From Phycisphaeraceae bacterium (GTDB lineage: Bacteria > Planctomycetota > Phycisphaerae > Phycisphaerales > UBA1924): a DNA stretch of 64,000 nt. Of the stretch, positions 16,356 through 24,759 are shown piece after piece. The stretch is taken from the NCBI GenBank assembly GCA_026126305.1, contig JAHCJI010000001.1, forward strand, positions 248,001 to 312,000. Reading direction: 5' to 3'. Every line of letters begins with the position of its first letter. Position 1 is the first letter of the stretch. Made by a program: the position numbers and the translations under genes. Below the pieces are notes generated by a model. The model was not told the DNA's origin. It saw only the letters and a program-made list of their open reading frames with translations, and did not search any database.

Positions 16356-17333
16356 TCAGGGCTTGGGATAAGCCTCGGGCTTGGGCCGCCTGGGCTGGAA
16401 GATGGCCGTGGATCGTGCGGGTGCGCGCAGGTCTCGCACGGGGCCAAGCGTCACGCGCTCGATGGCGCTGGCGGCCATGTCGGGCGAGTACTCGCAGCCG
16501 ATGAACCGCCGACCCAGGGCCGTGGCGGCAACGGCGGTGGTCCCGCTGCCGGTGAATGGGTCGAGCACGAGGTCGCCCTCGTTGCTGGTAGCGCGCACGA
16601 CGCGGGCGAGGTAGAGCTCGGGCAGTTGGTTGTCGTGCTTGCCCCGGCGTTCCTTGTTGTTGCCCTGGATGCGCCCCCAGTATTCGCCGTACCACACGTC
16701 CATGGGCACGCGCAGGCCCGCGGGCATGCCGTCCTTCTTGTCGAGCGTGCGCGGGTCGAAGTACGTCGTCGCCCGGTCGCTGGGTTCGAGCACCGCCTCG
16801 GCGTTCCACGTGCGCTCGAACGGATCCTTGCAGAAGTAGAGCGCATGCACCTTGCTGTTGATGAACCGGCTGGTGGTGTTCTGCCCGAAGCGGTAGTGCC
16901 AGACGCACCAGTTGACCATTTGCAGCCCGCGTTGCTTGAGGTGGACCACGATCTCGGCGGCCCAGTCATCGGGGATGTTGATCCACAGGCTGCCCGTGGG
17001 CTTGAGGGCGTCGATGCACGCGTCGATCCAGCGTTGCGTGAAGGCCGTCACCGCCTCGCGCGGGCCGAAACTCTGCCGTACGTCGCAATACTCGTGGTCG
17101 GGCATCGCGTCGTCCCACTTGTCGTAGCCCCGGGCCCAGTTGAAGGGCGGGTCGGCAAAGACCAGATCAACCTGTCCCTTGGCGCACTCGGGGATGATGG
17201 GCAAGAGGTCCCGGCAGTCTCCCACGTACACGCGGCAATCGGGAAGCCCGCGCGCCTTGGGGCGCAGGGGTTTGGGCAATCCATTCCGGGTGCTGCGCTT
17301 GGGCGACTTGGGCTCGATGCTGGTGGTGCTCAC
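16356..17333 (-). CDS. DNA N-4/N-6 methyltransferase without partner nuclease
   Basis: 325 residues from GTG 17333. Catalytic motif IV DLVFADPPFNW is near residue 58 and the AdoMet motif LDPFTGSGTTAVAA near 269, giving the order catalytic-then-AdoMet seen in the beta class of amino-methyltransferases. GSLWINIPDDW and ALYFCKDPFERTW lie between. No restriction endonuclease gene is nearby, so this is probably an orphan regulatory or protective methylase. The recognition sequence cannot be read from the protein. It is coupled to DUF167. Confidence 0.88.
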   Translation of the reverse strand: MSTTSIEPKSPKRSTRNGLPKPLRPKARGLPDCRVYVGDCRDLLPIIPECAKGQVDLVFADPPFNWARGYDKWDDAMPDHEYCDVRQSFGPREAVTAFTQRWIDACIDALKPTGSLWINIPDDWAAEIVVHLKQRGLQMVNWCVWHYRFGQNTTSRFINSKVHALYFCKDPFERTWNAEAVLEPSDRATTYFDPRTLDKKDGMPAGLRVPMDVWYGEYWGRIQGNNKERRGKHDNQLPELYLARVVRATSNEGDLVLDPFTGSGTTAVAATALGRRFIGCEYSPDMAASAIERVTLGPVRDLRAPARSTAIFQPRRPKPEAYPKP

Positions 17334-17473
17334 GGGCGAGTGTACGGTGCCGCGATCGCTCGCGCCACTGCCCGGCGTTGTTGGACATGCCCGCCGCGCG
17401 CCGATATCTTGCACCCGCCCCGGCATGGCGTTTCGCCGGGGGGTTTCGAGCGGATCGGGAGAGAAGGCAAGAC

Positions 17474-17710
17474 GTGCAACACAACGCAAGTCATGGCAAG
17501 GGCGGCCCTTGGGCCTGCCCGGCGGTGCGTGCCCTCCGGCTGGGCGGGCTGTGCGTGGTCGCGGCCACGGGCCTGCTGGCCGCAGGTGGCTGGGCGGCAC
17601 GAGATGCGAGCCCCGCTTCGGCGTGGGCCGTCGTGGCGATGCTGGCGCTGCCCGCGATGGCGCTGGCGGCCCTGGCGCTGCACCGCGCGGCCCGGCTGCG
17701 CCGGGGATGA
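17474..17710 (+). CDS. Small two-span membrane protein
   Basis: 78 residues from GTG 17474, with GAGAAGG about 8 nt upstream. Two hydrophobic segments, LGGLCVVAATGLLAAGGWAA and AVVAMLALPAMALAALAL, are separated by a short loop. No family recognised. It is divergent from the methyltransferase and convergent with lysS. Confidence 0.55.
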   Translation: MQHNASHGKGGPWACPAVRALRLGGLCVVAATGLLAAGGWAARDASPASAWAVVAMLALPAMALAALALHRAARLRRG

Positions 17711-17750
17711 GCGTGTGTCATCCGAGCCACGAGCGCGAGCGAAGGTCGGA

Positions 17751-19370
17751 TTATGGGGTCGTCGCCTCGGGCCGCATGAACGGGAAGGGGATCACCTCGC
17801 GCAGGCTCGCGCCGCCGGTGAGCAGCATCGCCAGGCGATCGATGCCCAGGCCGATGCCGCCGGCCGGGGGCATGCCCACGCGCAGGGCGCGGAGGAAGTC
17901 CTCGTCCAGCGTGCGGAAGGTGTGGTCGTCGGCCTGCGCACCGGTGAGCTGCTGGCGGAACTTGGCCTCTTGCACGTGCGGGTCGTTCAGCTCGGTGTAC
18001 GCCGGGCCGATCTCCATGCCGGCGATGAACAGGTCCCAGCGGCCGGCCAGTTCGGGGCGGTCTTCAAGCGGGCGCGTCAGCGGGCTGGTGGCGCTGGGGT
18101 AGTGCAGCACGAAGGTGGGGCGCGCCTTGTCGATCAGCGCCTCGGCCTTGTCCTCGAACAGGCGATCGACCAGCAGCCAGTGGTCGGTGGTCGCCGCGTC
18201 GGTGTACTCGCCGGCGGCCTTGCGCACGGCGGGTTCATCGAACATCGAGCAGCCCACGGCCTTCTGGAACAAATCGCCGTACTCGACCCGGACGAACGGG
18301 TCGGCGTAGTTGATCTCGAGGCCTTCCCACGGCATGGCGCGCGTGGTGACGCCGGGGTAGAGCGATTGGTACGCCGGGTCGTCGCAGACCATCGTGGCCA
18401 GGCGTCGCACGAGTGCCTCAGCCAGTTCGAGCATGGTGTGGGCGTCGCCGAAAGCCTGGTAGGCTTCCATAGACGTGAACTCGGGGTTGTGGCGTCGGCT
18501 GAGGCCTTCGTTGCGGAAGTTGCGGCTCATCTCGAAGACGCGGGGCATGCCCGCGACCAGCAGCCGCTTGAGGTACAGCTCCGGGGCGATGCGCAGGAAC
18601 AGGTCCATGTCCAGCGCGTTGAGGTGGGTGACGAACGGTCGCGCCGCCGCGCCGCCGGCCTGTGCCTGGAGCACGGGGGTCTCGACCTCGGCGTAGCCAC
18701 GTGCTTCCATGAAGGCGCGGACCTCTCGCACGACCTTGCCGCGGAGCACGAGGCGTGCCATGGCGTCGGGGTTGCTCCACAGGTCGACGTATCGGCGTCG
18801 GAAGCGGGCCTCGGGGTCGCTCAGGCCCGCGTGCTTTTCGGGGGGTGGCTCGATGGCCTTGGCGCCCGGTCGCAGGTCGCTGGCCCACACGGTCAGCTCG
18901 CCGGCCTTGGTCTTCATGAGCGGACCCTGGGCAACGACGATGTCGGCCAGGTCGGTGTGCTTGGCCAGGTGGAAGCCCGCCTCGGTGCAGTCGCGCTTGC
19001 TGACGGCCACCTGCAACTGGCCCGTGGCGTCGCGCAGGTTGAGCCAGACCAGTTTGCCGTTGTCGCGGTGCAGCACCACGCGCCCGGCCACGGCCACGCG
19101 CGGGCGATGGTCGGCCGCCGGCGGCGCGTCGGCCTGGGGGTTGTCCTTGAGCAAGGCCTTGCGATCGGCCTCGGCCTGCTGGTGGGCCGCGTCGGCGTCG
19201 GCGTCGTAGAGGCCATGCGCCGCACCAAGGTCGACCAGCCCGTCCTCGCGCACGCCGTAGGGCTTCTGGCCCAGTTCCTCGACGGCGCGGCGGTTGGCCA
19301 GGCGCTGGCGGACGAACTCGTTGTCGGTCTCGGGCTGGGCGGGCGTGGGATCGGTGGCGGTGTCGGTCAT
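17751..19370 (-). CDS. lysS: Lysyl-tRNA synthetase, class II
   Basis: 539 residues. An N-terminal OB-fold anticodon domain (VAVAGRVVLHRDNGKLVW) is followed by a class II catalytic core: motif 2 FEMSRNFRNEGLSRRHNPEF and motif 3 GGIGLGIDRLAMLLTG near the C terminus. It charges tRNA-Lys, one gene of which is at 36380 in this window. A polar stretch at about 60-85 between the N terminus and the OB fold looks like a lineage-specific extension. Confidence 0.96.
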   Translation of the reverse strand: MTDTATDPTPAQPETDNEFVRQRLANRRAVEELGQKPYGVREDGLVDLGAAHGLYDADADAAHQQAEADRKALLKDNPQADAPPAADHRPRVAVAGRVVLHRDNGKLVWLNLRDATGQLQVAVSKRDCTEAGFHLAKHTDLADIVVAQGPLMKTKAGELTVWASDLRPGAKAIEPPPEKHAGLSDPEARFRRRYVDLWSNPDAMARLVLRGKVVREVRAFMEARGYAEVETPVLQAQAGGAAARPFVTHLNALDMDLFLRIAPELYLKRLLVAGMPRVFEMSRNFRNEGLSRRHNPEFTSMEAYQAFGDAHTMLELAEALVRRLATMVCDDPAYQSLYPGVTTRAMPWEGLEINYADPFVRVEYGDLFQKAVGCSMFDEPAVRKAAGEYTDAATTDHWLLVDRLFEDKAEALIDKARPTFVLHYPSATSPLTRPLEDRPELAGRWDLFIAGMEIGPAYTELNDPHVQEAKFRQQLTGAQADDHTFRTLDEDFLRALRVGMPPAGGIGLGIDRLAMLLTGGASLREVIPFPFMRPEATTP

Positions 19371-19394
19371 GCGGGGCGATTCTAGGGGAAGGCG

Positions 19395-20216
19395 TCAGCC
19401 GGGGCCTTCGGCCGTGCCTTGTGAGGCGATGGCGGCGGGGCTCTGGGCCCGCACGCGTTGGAGGCGGTCATCGTCCTTGCCCGTGTCGTCCGGGCTGGTG
19501 ACGCACCACAACTCCAGCCGAGCCCCCACGGGGCGCATCGCGATCAGCCGGACCCGACGCCCGTCGCCGAGCGATTGCGAGGCGCGTTCGACCAAAGGTG
19601 CCCGGCCTTCGAGCGCCCTGAACATGGACTCGGTCTCGGGTAGGGTCAGCAGCGCCTCGGGCAGGTACCGCTCGCGGTTGCGTCGCAGGTATTCGAGCAA
19701 GACACCCGCGGGCAGGGTCAGGCGGCCCAGGCTGACGGTGCGGGCGGGCAGCCACAGCGCCCCATCGGCGTCGATGATGGGCTCGACCACGGCCGACACG
19801 TATCGCTCGCCCTCGGGCGTGCGCACGCGCAGGCCGATGGCGATGGACCCGTCCATGAACTCGACCTGCACCTCGCGCAGGTCTTCGGGCCAGCCCACCA
19901 GGTCCCACTCGGCTGCGACCCAGTCTCGCAGCGTCGTGTTCAGCCATGCGTTGGCGTCGCTCGCGCTCATCCACACGTGCCAGCGTTCGTGCCCGGGCTC
20001 GCGCCGCTCAAAGACGGCGTTCCACAGCCCGTTCTCGATGGCAATGGCCGTCTGCTGCGTCCGGGGGTCATCCAGACGGACCGTCCGCCACCACGTGGGG
20101 GCCTGCTCAGCAAGTGAATACGCCACGATAGCCGACAGCGTGAACACCGCCACGAGCGAGAGGGCACCGACAACAAGCCATCGGCGAAGGCCAAAGTTCC
20201 TGAGCCGACCGGGCAT
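19395..20216 (-). CDS. Membrane-anchored protein of unknown function
   Basis: 273 residues from ATG 20216. One N-terminal TM segment (WLVVGALSLVAVFTLSAIVAY), then a soluble domain, probably outside the membrane, with many Trp and Arg (WHVWMSASDANAWLNTTL, LPAGVLLEYLRRNRERYLP). I do not recognise the family. It follows the metallophosphoesterase gene by 49 nt on the same strand and is followed by lysS. Confidence 0.68.
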   Translation of the reverse strand: MPGRLRNFGLRRWLVVGALSLVAVFTLSAIVAYSLAEQAPTWWRTVRLDDPRTQQTAIAIENGLWNAVFERREPGHERWHVWMSASDANAWLNTTLRDWVAAEWDLVGWPEDLREVQVEFMDGSIAIGLRVRTPEGERYVSAVVEPIIDADGALWLPARTVSLGRLTLPAGVLLEYLRRNRERYLPEALLTLPETESMFRALEGRAPLVERASQSLGDGRRVRLIAMRPVGARLELWCVTSPDDTGKDDDRLQRVRAQSPAAIASQGTAEGPG

Positions 20217-20265
20217 CGTTCTAATGGTCCGTCGGCTCGGGCCACCGATCAAGCCCGGCGGAGAA

Positions 20266-21810
20266 TTAACGGACGCGCAACGCCCGCACGCCCGTCCAGA
20301 CCTGTCCCTGGGCATCGGTGTGCCGCACCTCGACCCGGTGCGGGCCGGCACGCAGGCCCGCGGGCAGGGGGGCCTCCCACATGCTGTCACTGGTGGAAGG
20401 GTTGGGCAGTTTCCGGCCCGGCATCTGGGGGAACTGCTCTTCCAAGGCCTTTTGGGCCACGAACGCCGGGTCGTGCTGGGGCGCGTGGGCCATGGGCCTC
20501 CAGGGGCCTTTGCCGATGCGGAACTCGACCCGCGAGCGGGCGCTGGACGAATAGGCGTTGACCTTGAGGGTGGTCTGGGTGAGTTCTTCACGGCTCACGA
20601 CGCTGGGCAGGTGGACGGCCATGTGTTCGGCCTCGGGCCGGCCGGCGGCCTTGAAGCGGATGGTGTATTGGTTGCCGTCGATGGTCATGAGCGACCAACC
20701 GTTGGGCTGCCCGTCGCTCATGGTGGCGTGTGGGATGCCGCGCTCGTCGGGCACGCCTGCCCACCAACTGCCGCTGCCGGTGGCGTGGACGAGGTGGTGG
20801 TGGGGGCGGGTGCCGGTCCAGCCTTCCTCGCTGCCCATGAAGTAGTGCCGCTGGCGGTGCCAATGGGCCGCCGCGCTGAAGGTGTGCTCGAAGGGTGACA
20901 GGATCTCGAACAGTTCGGTTTTGCGCTTCAGGCTCGGCAGGGGGATGTGCATGGTCAGCACCACCAGAGCGTCGCGGTCGGCGTGGGCCAGGGTGTTGCG
21001 GATGAAGTCGAGCTGGTCGTCTCGCAGGTCGGCGTGATACTTCTTGTCGTTCTGTTCGCCCTCGTACACGACGTTGTCGAGCACGAAGAACCAGGCCTTG
21101 CCGAATTGGAAGGCGTAATCGGTGGGACCAAAGATTCGCTTCCAGGTCTCGGCAGAGTGCTCGTCGTCGGGCACGTCGAAGTTGATGTCGTGGTTGCCCA
21201 GGACGTTGTGGACGGGCACGCCCAGGATCGACATGTACTCGTTGTACGGGTCGAACAGGTTCAGGTTGTCGAACATCAGGTCGCCCAGGGAGATGGCAAA
21301 CACGGCGTCCCTGGCGAAGGGGGTCTGGGCGATATCGGCGACGATGTCGTGGGCGAAGAATTCCAGTTCGGCCAGGTTCCGCGGCTGAGGGTCGCCCACG
21401 AGCACCACGCCGAAACGGTCGGGCTCGGGCGCGTGGTGCAACGCGAAGTCGATCGACGCGGGCAACGGGCCCGTGGGCGCCAGGCCGGGGAAGCGCAGTC
21501 CCATGGGCGATCCGTTCGGGCGGTGGACATAGAAGAAGCGCGGCTTGTTGTGCGCGTCCAGGGGCAGGGCGTAGTCACGGGGCTTGATGACGAAGACGGC
21601 CTGACCGTCGGCCAGGTCGATCGCGTATCGCCCCGCCTCGTCGGTGACCACCACGTCCCGGCCGTTGGAGACCAGCACGCCTTCCAGACCCAGTTCGCCC
21701 GCCTGGCGCACGCCGTCGCGGTTGGTGTCGACAAAGACCACGCCCCGGGCGGTGTCGGCCAGGGTATTGGGAGCCACGAACAACAAGCACGCGAGCAGGG
21801 CACGGATCAT
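20266..21810 (-). CDS. Secreted calcineurin-like metallophosphoesterase
   Basis: 514 residues from ATG 21810 (GGAAGGAG upstream). After a signal peptide (ALLACLLFVAPNTLA) comes a SdrD/B-like N-terminal module (VFVDTNRDGVRQAGELGLEG), then the metallophosphoesterase core with VGDPQPR, SLGDLMFDN, NVLGNHDINFD and MHIPLP, then a C-terminal domain. The order N-module, core, C-module is that of calcineurin-like phosphoesterases with MetallophosN/C domains. It probably cleaves phosphoesters in the periplasm or outside the cell; substrate unknown. Confidence 0.9.
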   Translation of the reverse strand: MIRALLACLLFVAPNTLADTARGVVFVDTNRDGVRQAGELGLEGVLVSNGRDVVVTDEAGRYAIDLADGQAVFVIKPRDYALPLDAHNKPRFFYVHRPNGSPMGLRFPGLAPTGPLPASIDFALHHAPEPDRFGVVLVGDPQPRNLAELEFFAHDIVADIAQTPFARDAVFAISLGDLMFDNLNLFDPYNEYMSILGVPVHNVLGNHDINFDVPDDEHSAETWKRIFGPTDYAFQFGKAWFFVLDNVVYEGEQNDKKYHADLRDDQLDFIRNTLAHADRDALVVLTMHIPLPSLKRKTELFEILSPFEHTFSAAAHWHRQRHYFMGSEEGWTGTRPHHHLVHATGSGSWWAGVPDERGIPHATMSDGQPNGWSLMTIDGNQYTIRFKAAGRPEAEHMAVHLPSVVSREELTQTTLKVNAYSSSARSRVEFRIGKGPWRPMAHAPQHDPAFVAQKALEEQFPQMPGRKLPNPSTSDSMWEAPLPAGLRAGPHRVEVRHTDAQGQVWTGVRALRVR

Positions 21811-21919
21811 GCGCGACACTCCTTCCATCGGGACGAACACCATACACCCCCGGGCCGGGCCGATGGTTCAGATTGGGTTGCTTGACCGGCAAGTTGCTGC
21901 AAAGCGGCGGCGCTGCGCG

Positions 21920-22486
21920 TCAATTTTCGGCATTGGCCGGGTCGTGGTCGGCCCGCAATCGTGCCAGGAGGGGGTGGTCTCGCTTGGCCCAGAGCGCGTC
22001 GATCACCAGCGGGGGCACCATGCTCCGCAGCACGCCGGGGTCCTTGCCCATCGCGGCGATCTGCTTGATGAGGCTGCTGCTGATGTAGGCAAAACTCTCG
22101 CCCGAGACCATGAACGCGGTTTCCAGGCCGGCCAGTTGGCGGTTGGTGACTGCCTGCTGGACCTCGTACTGAAGGTCCGAGAGGTTGCGCACGCCCCGCA
22201 GCAGGGCGGCGGCGCCGCGGGTCTTGGCGTAGTCGACCGTGAGCCCGGTAAAGACCTCGACGCGCACGGGGGCGTGCTGGGGCTCTTCTCGGCAGAGTTC
22301 GTCCACGAGTGTCCGCGCCATCGATGCCCGCTCGGGGGCCGAGAAGAGTTCGGGTTTACTTGGGTTGTGGCCCACGGCGACGATGAGCTCGTCGAAGAGC
22401 GTGCGGCCGCGGCGGACCACGTCGAGGTGTCCGAAGGTTATCGGGTCAAAAGAGCCGGGGTAGATGGCAACGTGCGGGCCTGGCAT
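21920..22486 (-). CDS. coaD: Phosphopantetheine adenylyltransferase
   Basis: 188 residues from ATG 22486. It carries AIYPGSFDPITFGHLDVV (nucleotidyltransferase HxGH-type motif), AVGHNPSKP, LLRGVRNLSDLQYE and YISSSLIKQIA, all typical of CoaD, which transfers AMP to 4'-phosphopantetheine in the penultimate step of coenzyme A synthesis. It is slightly longer than the usual 160 residues, by a C-terminal tail rich in Arg/Asp. Confidence 0.95.
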   Translation of the reverse strand: MPGPHVAIYPGSFDPITFGHLDVVRRGRTLFDELIVAVGHNPSKPELFSAPERASMARTLVDELCREEPQHAPVRVEVFTGLTVDYAKTRGAAALLRGVRNLSDLQYEVQQAVTNRQLAGLETAFMVSGESFAYISSSLIKQIAAMGKDPGVLRSMVPPLVIDALWAKRDHPLLARLRADHDPANAEN

Positions 22487-22827
22487 CGGCGATGGTACCA
22501 GAGTTGGCCGCCGCTCGCGCCGCCTGGGGCGGTCGTGCCGGGCTTTGGGCCTTGCCCGCGGGCAATCAGAACCGCCTTGTGTTGCAGGGCGGGTTGATGG
22601 AATGGACATTGTGTGTGTTCGGCCATCGGCCAAGGGCCGTGTCCGGGCGACGAACGGGCCCGTGTGGGTCCGCGTCCGGGCAGCAGTGGCCGCATCCCCC
22701 TGCACCGGCCCCGCGTCGTGATCTCACGGCGCGGGGCTTTTCGTTTTCGGATTCTGGCTTTCAGGTTTTCAGATTTGCGGAACATCTGACGAAGTTTGGC
22801 GTAGCATACATACTGGAGGGCAATCCG
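22487..22827. other. Intergenic region between coaD and antitoxin gene
   Basis: 341 bases without a supported gene. The middle (about 22600-22745) is GC-rich with several short self-complementary words (GGCC runs) and ends in a strong plus-strand terminator, so it may encode a small RNA or the end of an unrecognised transcript. I could not match it to SRP RNA, 6S RNA or tmRNA. The last 80 bases are AT-richer and probably hold the promoter of the AbrB/PIN operon. Confidence 0.4.
22709..22746 (+). terminator. Strong intrinsic terminator with no assigned gene
   Basis: Stem CCCCGCGTCGTGA / TCACGGCGCGGGG (12 of 13 paired) followed by CTTTTCGTTTTC. No plus-strand gene lies upstream within 220 bases (coaD is on the minus strand), so it must end an unannotated transcript or insulate the toxin-antitoxin operon. 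Confidence 0.82.
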
Positions 22828-23145
22828 ATGGGTACCAAGCGATCAACCCAAACCATTGGCAGCCGGGGTGTGCTCACATTGCCCAAGGCCTTGCGCGAAG
22901 CGTGCGGCCTTCGCGAGGGCTCATTGGTCATCGTTGAACAACGTGATGGGGGCGTGTTCATCCGGCCCGCCGTGGCCGTACCCAGGGACACCGAGGCATA
23001 CAGCCCGGCCCGCAAGGCCGAGTTCCTGCTGAATTCTGCCCTGACGCCCGAGGACTACGCATGGGCTCGTGAGGAAGCCAAGCGGCTCGGTGTCGACCCG
23101 GACACCATCGACCACACGCCACCACAGCAGGGCGGCCGTGGCTGA
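22828..23145 (+). CDS. AbrB/MazE-type antitoxin
   Basis: 105 residues. The N-terminal swapped-hairpin AbrB domain reads QTIGSRGVLTLPKALREACGLREGSLVIVEQRDGGVFIRP; the C-terminal half is helical and charged and probably wraps the toxin. GGAGGG precedes ATG 22828. The gene overlaps the PIN gene by 8 nt, the usual order antitoxin-toxin. It is likely to autoregulate its operon, but no operator could be assigned by eye. Confidence 0.85.
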   Translation: MGTKRSTQTIGSRGVLTLPKALREACGLREGSLVIVEQRDGGVFIRPAVAVPRDTEAYSPARKAEFLLNSALTPEDYAWAREEAKRLGVDPDTIDHTPPQQGGRG

Positions 23146-23554
23146 TCGTGTCTTCCTCGATGCCAATGTTCTGTTCTCGGCGGCTTATCGCGAGGGCTCC
23201 ACGCTGCTGCGGCTCTGGGGCCTCCCTGGGGTGTCCATTCTAACTTCGGGCTATGCGGCAGAGGAAGCACTCCGCAACGCTGTCGATCAAGAGCATCTTC
23301 GCCGCCTGAACACATTGTTGTTTTTGACCGAGATCACCAGTTGCGAACCGGATACGCAGCCGGTAAGACTTCCCGACGAATTGATGCTTCACGAAAAGGA
23401 TCGGCCCATCCTGCTTGCCGCCCTGCGTGCTCGCGCCACACATTTGATCACCGGAGATAAACAGCACTTTGGCCATCTGTTTGGCACCATCGTGCAAGGG
23501 GTCTGTATCCAAACACCTTCGGCATATCTGCAAGGCCGCGAATCCGAATCCTGA
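23138..23554 (+). CDS. PIN-domain ribonuclease toxin
   Basis: 138 residues from GTG 23138. It carries VFLDANVLFSAAY (first Asp of the PIN site), AEEALRNAV (Glu), DRPILLAAL (Asp) and HLITGDKQHFG (Asp), so the four acidic metal-binding positions appear intact. PIN toxins cut RNA, often tRNA. The 8-nt overlap with the AbrB-type antitoxin gene supports a VapBC-like module. Convergent with the Nif3 gene, 4 nt apart. Confidence 0.87.
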   Translation: MADRVFLDANVLFSAAYREGSTLLRLWGLPGVSILTSGYAAEEALRNAVDQEHLRRLNTLLFLTEITSCEPDTQPVRLPDELMLHEKDRPILLAALRARATHLITGDKQHFGHLFGTIVQGVCIQTPSAYLQGRESES

Positions 23555-23558
23555 CCCC

Positions 23559-24710
23559 TCACATCCACATAAACGGCGTGCGGTCCCGTGTCGAGACCGC
23601 GCACTCGACGCCCGGCAGCAGGTCGGCCAGGCGGTCTTTGAGGCGGGGCAGGTAGCCCCGCTCGGTGTTGGTGTGGCCGGCCAGCAACACGCCGCAGCCT
23701 TTGCGGAGCAGCTCCAGCGCCTCGTGGTGGGTCATCTCGCCGGTGACGAAGAAGTCGCACCTTGCTTGCAGGGCATGGTGGCGCAGCGAGGCACCCGCGC
23801 CCGGGCACACGCCCACCGTACGGACGGGGGTGTGGACACCGCCGTCGGGCGTGGCCACCTTGACGGCGGGGATACCCAGGAAGGTCTTGAGCCGGTCGGC
23901 GATCTCGGCGGGGCTGGCGGGGCGATCGAGCACCATCCGCCGGCCCGCGCCGGCGTGGCGCACGGGCTCGGGCATGAGCTCGTACAGGTCCACCGCGGGC
24001 TCTTCATAGGGGTGGAATTGCCGCAGGGTCTCCATGGCGATGGGCAGCGCCGCCCGAGAGCAGACCATCTCGAGGCGCACTTCCGGCACTCGCTCCAGAT
24101 GGCCGACCTCGCCCACGGCCGGGCTGGCGTCGTCGCCCGCGAAGAACGTGCCCGTGCCGGGGATGGAAAACGAGCAGGCGGTGTAGTTGCCGATGATGCC
24201 CGCGCCAGCGCTGGCCAGGGCGTTTCGCAGTTGCTCGGCGTCCTTTTCGGGGACAAAGGTGATGACCTTGACCTGCTGGCTGGCCGGTTGTTCCTGGTGT
24301 GGGGTCAATGCTCGGACGTCGCCGGCGATGCTGCCTTCGGTCTTGGAGCCGCTGATGGCCTCGCAGAGCCAGTCGGTCATGCCGCCCGGGGCAGCGTCGA
24401 GGCTGCTGTGGGGGCTGACGATGGCCATGCCCGATGTGATGGCCTGGAGGAGCATCGCGCCCATAGCCGTCTCGTCGGTGATGCTCTTGATGGGGTGGAA
24501 AATGGGCGGGTGGTAGGCCAATATGGCGCTGGCGCGGATGCTGCGGGCCTCTTCCATGACCTCGGGGGCCAGGTCGATGGTCAGCAGCACCGGGCCGGCC
24601 AGGGGCTGGGCCCTGGAGCCCAGGATGAGGCCGACATTGTCCCAATCGCCCGCGTAGCGAAGGGGTGCGAAGGTGTCCAGAGCGTGGATGAGGTCGCCGA
24701 CGGTTGCCAT
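23559..24710 (-). CDS. Nif3-like dinuclear metal centre protein (YqfO type)
   Basis: 383 residues. It starts TVGDLIHALDTFAPLRYAGDWDNVGL, with ILAYHPPIF and the C-terminal GEMTHHEALEL supplying metal ligands. A PII/CutA-like insertion (about 135-245, with KVITFVPEKDAEQLRNAL and FHPYEEPAVDLYEL) makes it the longer YqfO type rather than the 250-residue form. Function is debated; GTP cyclohydrolase-like activity has been proposed for this family. Divergent from ispE, 49 nt apart. Confidence 0.93.
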   Translation of the reverse strand: MATVGDLIHALDTFAPLRYAGDWDNVGLILGSRAQPLAGPVLLTIDLAPEVMEEARSIRASAILAYHPPIFHPIKSITDETAMGAMLLQAITSGMAIVSPHSSLDAAPGGMTDWLCEAISGSKTEGSIAGDVRALTPHQEQPASQQVKVITFVPEKDAEQLRNALASAGAGIIGNYTACSFSIPGTGTFFAGDDASPAVGEVGHLERVPEVRLEMVCSRAALPIAMETLRQFHPYEEPAVDLYELMPEPVRHAGAGRRMVLDRPASPAEIADRLKTFLGIPAVKVATPDGGVHTPVRTVGVCPGAGASLRHHALQARCDFFVTGEMTHHEALELLRKGCGVLLAGHTNTERGYLPRLKDRLADLLPGVECAVSTRDRTPFMWM

Positions 24711-24759
24711 GGGCGATGGTACCGTGCTGGCGGTCGGGTTTGGCCGATAGGCTTGGGCG

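Noticed and set aside
22600..22746. SRP RNA (4.5S-like)
   Set aside because: A GCAGC word resembles the SRP apical part, but the GGAA tetraloop and matching stem are absent.
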